From Clostridiaceae bacterium (GTDB lineage Bacteria > Bacillota > Clostridia > Saccharofermentanales > UBA5734), in contig JAAYFZ010000229.1 of assembly GCA_012727965.1 (NCBI GenBank), forward strand, positions 1-12,040: 12,040 nt of DNA, in the 5' to 3' direction. The notes below the pieces were generated by a model. That model worked only from the letters and a program-made list of their open reading frames with translations. It had not been told where the DNA came from and searched no databases. Positions 6,298-12,040 of this stretch are shown here, piece after piece. Numbering within the stretch: position 1 is the first letter of the stretch; the number at the start of each line of letters is the position of its first letter. The translations under genes were made by a program, and so were the position numbers.

Positions 6298-6866
6298 TAC
6301 TACTTATCGATAATTACGATTCTTTTACCTATAACGTTTATCAGATGATTGGTGAGAAGCACCCTGATATTCAAGTCCTGAGAAATGATATGGTCAGCAT
6401 CGCAAAAATCAGTGAATTGGCACCGGATCAGATTATATTATCGCCTGGACCTGGCTATCCGGCACAGGCCGGCATGATGCCGCAGATCATCCGCAGCTTC
6501 CACGACAAGATACCTATTCTGGGGATCTGTCTTGGCCATCAGGGCATCGCCGAGAGCTTCGGCGGCAAAATAGTAGAAGCACCAAGACCCATGCATGGCA
6601 AGAGCTCTGAACTAGAACTCTATACAAACGATGGAGTTTTCACCGGAATTCCGCGCAAAATAAAAGCCGGCCGTTATCATTCACTTACGGTCGACCGAGA
6701 CAGTCTCCCTGACTGTCTTAAGATTATTGCCACCAGTACAGATGACGGCCAGATCATGGCAATCAAGCATAAAACACTACCGGTTTATGGACTGCAGTTT
6801 CATCCTGAATCGATTCTATCTGATTATGGCAGACAAATACTTGATAATTTTATCAGCTATTGCTAA
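6294..6866 (+). CDS. trpG: Anthranilate synthase component II, glutamine amidotransferase TrpG
   Basis: TrpG hydrolyses glutamine and channels ammonia to TrpE. The 190-residue class I amidotransferase has LIDNYDSFTYN at 4-14, LSPGPGYP at 49-56, the nucleophile Cys79 in GICLGHQ, PMHGK at 99-103, and the catalytic pair His170 and Glu172 in LQFHPES. It overlaps the trpE stop by ATGA, with AGGCAGG a short way upstream. It is the last gene of the operon. Its stop lies only 24 bases from the stop of convergent rlmH, and no terminator is visible between them. Sequence alone cannot exclude that the subunit also serves PabB (amphibolic PabA/TrpG), but position makes tryptophan synthesis its main role. 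Confidence 0.95.
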   Translation: MILLIDNYDSFTYNVYQMIGEKHPDIQVLRNDMVSIAKISELAPDQIILSPGPGYPAQAGMMPQIIRSFHDKIPILGICLGHQGIAESFGGKIVEAPRPMHGKSSELELYTNDGVFTGIPRKIKAGRYHSLTVDRDSLPDCLKIIATSTDDGQIMAIKHKTLPVYGLQFHPESILSDYGRQILDNFISYC

Positions 6867-6890
6867 ACGAAATAATCACAGTCCGCGATC

Positions 6891-7355
6891 TTACTTATGA
6901 TACGGCTCATTTCGCTGAATTCGAAAAGCCCTGTAAACCTGTTCAACTAATAGCAATCTGGTCATCTGATGGGTAAAAGTCATTTTTGAGAGGCATAGTC
7001 TAAACTGTGCTCTAGCCAGAACATCAGGAGCTAAGCCGTTCGAACCACCAATAACGAAGACGATCTCACTGCCGCCAGCGCTAAACCATTCAGCTATATT
7101 CTGGGAAAAGTCGAGCGAATCGAGCATTTGGCCATGAAGATCCAGTACTACACAGAAATCCTGTGCTTTGATCCTGGATAAAATACGGCGGCCTTCTTCC
7201 TGAAGGGCTTTCTCTTCGGGCCAGCTGTCGGGCACATCATCGAGCTCTTGAATATCTGTCTGGCAATAGCGTGACAGCCTTTTTACATACTCATCTATAC
7301 CGGCACGCAACCATTTATCCTTGATTTTGCCAGGGGCAACTATTCTGATACGCAT
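6891..7355 (-). CDS. rlmH: 23S rRNA pseudouridine(1915) N3-methyltransferase RlmH
   Basis: RlmH is a small SPOUT-class, SAM-dependent methyltransferase that modifies pseudouridine 1915 in helix 69 of 23S rRNA on the assembled ribosome. The 154-residue protein is close to the usual 155-160. It has LDLHG at 71-75, the cofactor-site FVIGGSNG at 100-107, SKMTFTHQ at 123-130, and the conserved knot and C-terminus EQVYRAFRIQRNEPYHK at 138-154. The ATG at 7355 has a good AGGAGAG site (about 7360-7366). It is the last gene of the walR cluster, 52 bases after walJ. This position downstream of walJ is a known arrangement in Firmicutes. Confidence 0.96.
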   Translation of the reverse strand: MRIRIVAPGKIKDKWLRAGIDEYVKRLSRYCQTDIQELDDVPDSWPEEKALQEEGRRILSRIKAQDFCVVLDLHGQMLDSLDFSQNIAEWFSAGGSEIVFVIGGSNGLAPDVLARAQFRLCLSKMTFTHQMTRLLLVEQVYRAFRIQRNEPYHK

Positions 7356-7407
7356 TGCTCTCTCCTGTTGCTTATGGCAGGCTCTGTAATCAGTAACATC
7401 GCGAAAT

Positions 7408-8205
7408 TTAAGCCAGACAGATCGGCATACTTGTGCTATATCTGGCCGCTACGCTGATTGCAGCATCCTTATCATAACTGATGCCATCCTGCTGTAAGTG
7501 CTGACGTACAGTCAGAGTCGCTAATTCCGGCATATTGTTATCCTTGCTTAGATGTGAAAGAACGAAATGCTCAGTACCTGAATGTATCAGGCGGCGAATT
7601 ACTTCAGCACTATCACTATTGGATAAATGACCGCGCTCACCACTGATCCGTCGCTTAAGAAAGTATGGGTAGCTGCCTGTCTGCAGCATATCATCATCAT
7701 AATTAGCCTCAATAAATATTGCTTTGCTGCCATCCAGAGATGCCAGCAGCTGATCAGTTACAATACCCGTATCAGTGCAGACTGAGACATCGCCAGAGTC
7801 TGTTTTTATTCTGAAGCCTACAGGCCTGACCGTATCATGAGAAATATCAAAACAACTGAAAGCAAGATCACCAAGTACATATTCCTGTTCCGGAACAATT
7901 ATGTTAACCAGATCAGGATCGATCTTGCCGATTTGATCATACATTGCCAGATATGTTTCCATGTTGACATAGATCGGCAGACGATAGCGTCTAGCCAGTA
8001 CACCAACACCTGAAATATGGTCAGAATGTTCATGAGTGATCAACATGCCGCTCAGACGACATGGATCAAAATCCAGATCAGAAAGTGCTCTGGCGACAGT
8101 TATGCCGTTGACGCCGGCATCTACCAACAGCGCCGTATCGCCGCTCTCGACAAATACAGCATTGCCGCTGCTACCGCTTCTTAGTGAACATATACGCGCG
8201 GACAT
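7408..8205 (-). CDS. walJ: WalJ/YycJ-type metallo-beta-lactamase-fold hydrolase
   Basis: This is a metallo-beta-lactamase-fold protein of the WalJ (YycJ) family, which travels with WalR-WalK and has been linked to cell-wall or division homeostasis and DNA handling. Its exact substrate is not settled. The 265-residue protein shows the dinuclear metal motif THEHSDH at 57-63, further ligand candidates His123 in ISHDT and Asp145 in TDTG, EANYDDDML at 166-174, RGHLSN at 191-196, and His218 in LSHLS. No signal peptide or membrane segment is seen, so it is cytoplasmic. The ATG at 8205 overlaps the murA stop as TGATG and has no clear ribosome site, so coupling to murA translation is likely. The related nucleases RNase J and RNase Z are less likely, given the length and the neighbours. 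Confidence 0.9.
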   Translation of the reverse strand: MSARICSLRSGSSGNAVFVESGDTALLVDAGVNGITVARALSDLDFDPCRLSGMLITHEHSDHISGVGVLARRYRLPIYVNMETYLAMYDQIGKIDPDLVNIIVPEQEYVLGDLAFSCFDISHDTVRPVGFRIKTDSGDVSVCTDTGIVTDQLLASLDGSKAIFIEANYDDDMLQTGSYPYFLKRRISGERGHLSNSDSAEVIRRLIHSGTEHFVLSHLSKDNNMPELATLTVRQHLQQDGISYDKDAAISVAARYSTSMPICLA

Positions 8206-9470
8206 CAGCGATCTAGTCTGCTTATATCAGCTCCCAGACTCTGAAGCTTATTAACAAAACGCTCATAACCGCGCTCGATCTTATTGATCTCAACGATTTC
8301 TGTTACGCCCTCTGCAGCCAGTCCAGCCATAACCATAGCAGCACCTGCTCTTAAGTCTCTGGCAGTCACCTTGGCGCCTGTTAACGGGTTACCGCCCTGA
8401 ATGACAGCCAGTTTACCTGACGCCATGATATCAGCACCCATCATTTTAAGATCATCAACATATTGGAAACGGTTGTCCCAAACATTTTCCATCATCTTGC
8501 TTGATCCCTCAGCCAGGCAGAGTAAAACAGTTGCCTGTGGCTGGAGATCTGTCGGGAAACCGGGATAAGGCATTGTTTTAAAGCTTGCAGGCTTAAGATG
8601 CTCATTCTCGTCCAGCCAGACTCTGATACTGTCATCGCCGCTTTCTACATGAGCGCCCATCTCTTCTAGTTTGGCAGAGAGAGGTTCCATATGCTTGGGG
8701 ATAAGATTCCTAACAGTTATGTCACCATGCGTTAATGCAGCCATCATCATATATGTACCTGCCTCAATTTGATCAGGTATGATCGAATATGAGCTTCCAG
8801 CCGGCATTACAGGCGTACCAGTGATACGAATGACATCTGTACCAGCACCTCTGACATTTGCTCCCATTGTATTCAGGAAGTTGGCAACATCAACTATATG
8901 AGGTTCACGAGCTGCATTTTCAATTACAGTCGTACCCTCTGCCTTAACAGCTGCGATCATTATATTGATCGTAGCACCTACACTGACGACATCCAGGAAA
9001 ATATGCTCACCTAACAGCTTGTCGGCCTCTACATGAATAATGCCATGTTCAAGTGAAACCTCAGCACCAAGAGCTTCGAAACCCTTCATATGCTGATCGA
9101 CAGGTCTGGTTCCGAAATTACATCCACCCGGCATGTAGAGACTTGCTTTGCCAAATCGTGCCAGCAAAGCACCGAGCAAATAATATGATCCGCGAATACT
9201 GCGGACTTTGTCCTCGATAGCCTCATGTGTATTGATCGAAGTTGGATCAATTAATAATGTACCTTCATTATCTCGTTTGATCTTAGCGCCGAGATCCTTG
9301 CAGATCTCAATCATTACGTTTATGTCCGCTACATCAGGAACATTTTCAATTTTGCAGGCACCATCAAGAAGCATGGCAGCAGATAGAATGCCCAGTGCCG
9401 CATTCTTGGAACCACTTACTGTTACATCCCCCGCAAGACGATTGCCTCCGCGAACTATATAGCTGGCCAT
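8205..9470 (-). CDS. murA: UDP-N-acetylglucosamine 1-carboxyvinyltransferase MurA
   Basis: MurA transfers enolpyruvate from PEP to UDP-GlcNAc, the first committed step of peptidoglycan synthesis. The 421-residue protein has SGSKNAAL at 20-27 with the substrate-binding Lys22 and Asn23, Cys117 in the loop GGCNFGTRP (115-123), IPDQIEAGTYMMAA-like sequence at 231-245, Asp308 in YPGFPTDLQP, and the conserved Arg400 in ERGYERF. The loop Cys rather than Asp predicts fosfomycin sensitivity. The ATG at 9470 is chosen for its GGGGGG site (9477-9482) and because homology starts with ASYIVRGG. The frame is open for 41 more codons up to an ATG at 9593 that overlaps the walK stop as TAATG. That longer form lacks a ribosome site and is considered unlikely. 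Its place inside the wal operon, where Bacillus has walH and walI, is unusual. Confidence 0.95.
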   Translation of the reverse strand: MASYIVRGGNRLAGDVTVSGSKNAALGILSAAMLLDGACKIENVPDVADINVMIEICKDLGAKIKRDNEGTLLIDPTSINTHEAIEDKVRSIRGSYYLLGALLARFGKASLYMPGGCNFGTRPVDQHMKGFEALGAEVSLEHGIIHVEADKLLGEHIFLDVVSVGATINIMIAAVKAEGTTVIENAAREPHIVDVANFLNTMGANVRGAGTDVIRITGTPVMPAGSSYSIIPDQIEAGTYMMMAALTHGDITVRNLIPKHMEPLSAKLEEMGAHVESGDDSIRVWLDENEHLKPASFKTMPYPGFPTDLQPQATVLLCLAEGSSKMMENVWDNRFQYVDDLKMMGADIMASGKLAVIQGGNPLTGAKVTARDLRAGAAMVMAGLAAEGVTEIVEINKIERGYERFVNKLQSLGADISRLDR

Positions 9471-9592
9471 GGAATTCCCCCCTTCATCGCTAAGATCAGT
9501 TAATGACATAAAAGGATGATGTACCTTCAAAACGCCTTCACCGATTTTTTTATCTGTTACTTGAACTGATTTTATCGCAGTACTAGTTTTCA

Positions 9593-11074
9593 TTAAGTCT
9601 TACTTACTGAGAAGGCAGCACTCTCTTTGTTAGTCGTACTCTTCTCTTTCTCGCTTTCATCAGAATTGTTTATTAATTTTAACAGTTCAGTCAAGCCATC
9701 GTCGTCAAGCTCCGAAATTGAACTATTGATCAAGCCATGGTCCATGGCAATCACAGCAAGCTCATCTGAAGCCTTTATATATAGAATATCCTGCAAGACG
9801 GGATGCCCGCCCAGCAGTGCTTCTATAGTGTCACTGAATATTTTCCTCGCGGATGGGATCATCACTGTGAACTCGGTGCCTTTTCCCAGAATGCTCTGAA
9901 CCTGGACCTTGCCGTGATGTAGTTCTGCCAGTTCTTTTGCAATAGAAAGTCCAAGGCCTGTACCGCCATACATGCGTGAGCCTGTCATATCAACGCGATA
10001 GAATCGATTGAAGATATGCGGTAAATGCTCTTCTTCTATACCAAATCCGGTATCTGTGACTTTTACATATATATCATCTACTAGCATACCGATAAAAACC
10101 TTGATTACACCTGAACGGTCTGTATATTTTATTGCGTTTGATAGCAGATTTGTGATGACTCTTTCAATTGCTGTACGATCTACAAAAACCGGCGGAATCT
10201 GTGAAACAGTCATGCAACTAAGCTCTATATCCTTTTCCTGAGCCTGTAGCTGCATTCTGTCAACATTTTGACGAATCAGGCTGACAATATCCAGCTGCTC
10301 CATTCTAATTCTGATGCCGCGGCTGTCAATGCTCGACAGCAGCAGAAGATCCTCGACCAATCTGCCCATTCTTATGGAATCATCATGTATTCGCCAAATA
10401 TCTTTACGTATACTGTCAGCGTTTTTTTCCTCAAGGCCCCAGTCCAGTAGTGATTCCGAATAGGTTTTTATCGTAGTAAGAGGCGTTTTCAGCTCATGAG
10501 AAACATTAGCAACAAATTCCTTGCGTTGGCGTTCCTCACGCTCTTGATCAGAAATGTCCTGGATAACTACAATTGTTCCAGCTCTGCGACCTTCATCGAA
10601 ACGACTCTCTTTGAGCCTGATGCGAATGATTTTGTCCTGTAGCTGAAGATTTCCGGTTACACTATCATTTCCGAGTAGAATTGAAGCCTGTATACCATTA
10701 TCAGTACCATATTTCTCAAGAAAATCTACCAGTTTTTCTGGCGGTGCTTCATTAGACAGCATTTTTCTGGCAGCAGGATTATGATTGATCAGTACGCCGT
10801 CACTGCTATAACCAAGAACACCTATATCAAGATCAGAAAGTATAACCTCTGACTTGTTTCTCTCTTCTATGAATTGAGTAATCACATCGGACATCTCTGC
10901 CTCTTTATGAGCGCGAATCCTTCTGTGCATGAAGCTGCAGAGCAGCATACTAATAAACGCAGTAAAAACAGCAGCTATAACTGCTGTCGCAATCGAATTG
11001 TTATTTATCCAACTCAGCAAGCTGCCTGCATCAACAGGAACGTTTGCTGAACTATATTCTAAGCCTATTTGCAT
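9593..11074 (-). CDS. walK: Sensor histidine kinase WalK (VicK/YycG-like)
   Basis: WalK phosphorylates WalR in response to envelope or cell-wall state. The 493-residue protein has one likely membrane segment at about 27-49, followed by a basic stop. A PAS-like domain spans about 72-176. The HisKA helix has the phospho-acceptor His193 in NVSHELKTPL. The ATPase domain has Asn313 in NLLSNAIKY, DTGFGI at 341-346 and GGTGLGLSIAKEL at 370-382. Only about 26 residues precede the membrane segment. There is no extracytoplasmic Cache domain or second membrane span, and no clear HAMP, so it is closer to streptococcal VicK than to Bacillus WalK. After the ATPase core ends near 408, about 85 extra residues follow, ending in an acidic, Ser-rich tail. 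The start has no clear ribosome site and lies 9 bases after the walR TGATAA stop, so coupling is likely. Confidence 0.92.
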   Translation of the reverse strand: MQIGLEYSSANVPVDAGSLLSWINNNSIATAVIAAVFTAFISMLLCSFMHRRIRAHKEAEMSDVITQFIEERNKSEVILSDLDIGVLGYSSDGVLINHNPAARKMLSNEAPPEKLVDFLEKYGTDNGIQASILLGNDSVTGNLQLQDKIIRIRLKESRFDEGRRAGTIVVIQDISDQEREERQRKEFVANVSHELKTPLTTIKTYSESLLDWGLEEKNADSIRKDIWRIHDDSIRMGRLVEDLLLLSSIDSRGIRIRMEQLDIVSLIRQNVDRMQLQAQEKDIELSCMTVSQIPPVFVDRTAIERVITNLLSNAIKYTDRSGVIKVFIGMLVDDIYVKVTDTGFGIEEEHLPHIFNRFYRVDMTGSRMYGGTGLGLSIAKELAELHHGKVQVQSILGKGTEFTVMIPSARKIFSDTIEALLGGHPVLQDILYIKASDELAVIAMDHGLINSSISELDDDGLTELLKLINNSDESEKEKSTTNKESAAFSVSKT

Positions 11075-11083
11075 AATTTTTTA

Positions 11084-11791
11084 TCAGCTGTCGGCTGCAT
11101 GCTTATCAAAATAATAGCCGACTCCTCTTTTTGTTAGTATATACCTGTACTGTGTCTGATCAGGCTCAAGCTTCTCTCTTGTTCTCCTTACAGTCACGTC
11201 AACGGTACGCACATCACCAAAATACTCATATCCCCAAACTTTTTCAAGCAGTGCCTCACGCGAGAATACCTGACCGGCATTCTGTGCTAAAAAACGGACA
11301 AGTTCAAACTCACGAAGAGTCAATTCAATATCTGTTTCTCCACGCTTAACATGATATGCTTCAAGATCGATTACCAGATCACCAAATTGCAAGACCTTCG
11401 GATGATCAGCCATCTCAGCCTCAGAAAGGCTCATACGTCTTAGCTGTGCCTTGACTCTGGCAAGTACTTCTCTTACGCTGAAAGGCTTGGTGATGTAGTC
11501 ATCAGCTCCAAGTTCAAGTCCTAATACTTTGTCTATCTCTTCACTCTTCGCGGTCAACATAAGGATAGGGACATTAGTCTGCTGACGCAGCTTACGACAA
11601 ACATCAAAACCGTCCAGTTTTGGAAGCATACAATCCAAAAGAATCAGGTCAGGTTTCTGTGTTAGTCCCATGTCCAGAGCCTGCGCTCCATCATAGGCAG
11701 TGAGGGTCTGATAGCCTTCACGCTCAAGGTTAGCCTTGAGTATATCTACGATATTATGTTCATCATCAACTATCAATATTTTTGCAGACAC
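11084..11791 (-). CDS. walR: OmpR/PhoB-family response regulator WalR (VicR/YycF-like)
   Basis: WalR is the DNA-binding partner of WalK, usually essential, and controls peptidoglycan hydrolases and other wall genes. The 235-residue protein has a receiver domain (about 3-115) with the acidic pocket Asp9-Asp10, phospho-acceptor Asp53 in LLDCMLP, Thr80 in MLTAK and Lys102 in ITKPFS. The winged-helix domain (about 133-231) ends in the conserved VRRTREKLEPD and LTKRGVGYYF. The start is GTG at 11791 with a GTGAGG site at 11800-11805. The nearby ATG at 11798 is out of frame. It is the first gene of the cluster, preceded by its own promoter and by a 5S rRNA terminator. The stop is a tandem TGA TAA. 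The WalR name, rather than another OmpR-family member, rests on the walK-walJ-rlmH context. Confidence 0.94.
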   Translation of the reverse strand: MSAKILIVDDEHNIVDILKANLEREGYQTLTAYDGAQALDMGLTQKPDLILLDCMLPKLDGFDVCRKLRQQTNVPILMLTAKSEEIDKVLGLELGADDYITKPFSVREVLARVKAQLRRMSLSEAEMADHPKVLQFGDLVIDLEAYHVKRGETDIELTLREFELVRFLAQNAGQVFSREALLEKVWGYEYFGDVRTVDVTVRRTREKLEPDQTQYRYILTKRGVGYYFDKHAADS

Positions 11792-11837
11792 GTCGCATAC
11801 CTCACACTCTTTTTGCCGTTAACACAACAACGACCAT

Positions 11838-11846
11838 ATTATAACA
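11838..11846 (-). promoter_or_regulatory. Probable walR operon promoter (extended -10)
   Basis: On the minus strand this reads TGTTATAAT, an extended -10 with a perfect TATAAT. It lies about 47 bases upstream of the walR start and downstream of the 5S terminator, so the wal operon is likely transcribed independently of the rRNA genes. No good -35 hexamer is seen, and I found no convincing WalR-box pair here. Confidence 0.6.
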
Positions 11847-11910
11847 TGACATATGAAAATAGTCTTGCCTCTGGACCGAAAACGTTGAAAGATACATATA
11901 CAATATTGGT

Positions 11911-11949
11911 AAAAAAAACAGGACCACAGGTAATTACCCTGTGGTCCTG
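11911..11949 (-). terminator. Intrinsic terminator after the 5S rRNA gene
   Basis: Read on the minus strand, a 12-bp stem CAGGACCACAGG/CCTGTGGTCCTG (arms 11938-11949 and 11919-11930) closes a short AT-rich loop and is followed by eight U residues (11911-11918). It lies directly after the 5S 3' end and would end the rRNA transcript before the walR promoter. Confidence 0.92.
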
Positions 11950-11954
11950 ATGAA

Positions 11955-12040
11955 TCCGGCGGAGACCTATCTTCCCGGGCCGTTACCAGCCAAGTATTGT
12001 CGGCACAAAAGAGCTTAACTGCTGTGTTCGGGATGGGAAC
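11955..12040 (-). rRNA. rrf: 5S ribosomal RNA, 5' part beyond the window
   Basis: The minus strand holds the typical 5S core CCCATCCCGAACACAGCAG followed by TTAAGCTC, and later the loop E/helix IV-V region and a 3' end CTCCGCCGGA that would close helix I. About 86 of the usual 117 or so bases are present; the 5' end lies beyond the right edge. The 3' end is estimated from the helix I arm and may be off by a few bases. It is probably the last gene of a 16S-23S-5S operon that continues to the right, though that cannot be seen. Confidence 0.93.

Noticed and set aside
1..12040. CRISPR arrays, transposases, phage genes, tRNA genes or defence systems
   Set aside because: No spaced direct-repeat array, transposase or integrase motif, tRNA-like sequence or defence-gene motif was seen on either strand.

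Overview
The window is bacterial and most likely from a member of the Bacillota (Firmicutes), perhaps Clostridia. Support comes from a WalR-WalK two-component system with walJ and rlmH downstream, a T-box riboswitch, strong GGAGG-type ribosome binding sites, and compact co-directional operons. Base composition looks moderate. The exact taxon cannot be read from this sequence.

Layout. (1) 1-1214, minus strand: glmU, cut by the left edge, with its promoter and a structured leader (about 1215-1403). (2) 1404-1863: a gene-free stretch holding six DnaA-box-like 9-mers in one orientation, a 12-bp inverted repeat between the two box groups, an AT-rich segment and the trp promoter. (3) 1864-2153, plus strand: a T-box riboswitch with a UGG (Trp) specifier and its own terminator, followed by a second strong terminator hairpin. 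(4) 2174-6866, plus strand: a tight trp operon in the order trpD-trpC-trpF-trpE-trpG, with no trpB or trpA. (5) 6891-11791, minus strand: walR-walK-murA-walJ-rlmH, converging on trpG. (6) 11911-12040, minus strand: the 3' part of a 5S rRNA gene and its terminator, probably the end of an rRNA operon that enters from the right.

How the genes work together. The trp operon encodes every step from chorismate to indole-3-glycerol phosphate. It appears to be switched on when tRNA-Trp is uncharged. The last enzyme, tryptophan synthase, must be encoded elsewhere or be absent. The minus-strand cluster links the envelope-stress regulators WalR and WalK with MurA, the first committed enzyme of peptidoglycan synthesis. 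GlmU makes UDP-GlcNAc, the substrate of MurA, so both ends of the window serve cell-wall precursor supply. The trp block lies on the opposite strand from glmU, the wal cluster and the rRNA gene, and looks like an insertion between them.

The most notable points are the DnaA-box cluster, the double terminator in the trp leader, the rotated trp gene order without trpBA, GlmU uridyltransferase-site substitutions beside an intact acetyltransferase site, and a WalK with almost no sensor domain but a long C-terminal extension. No wholly new defence or mobile system was found.
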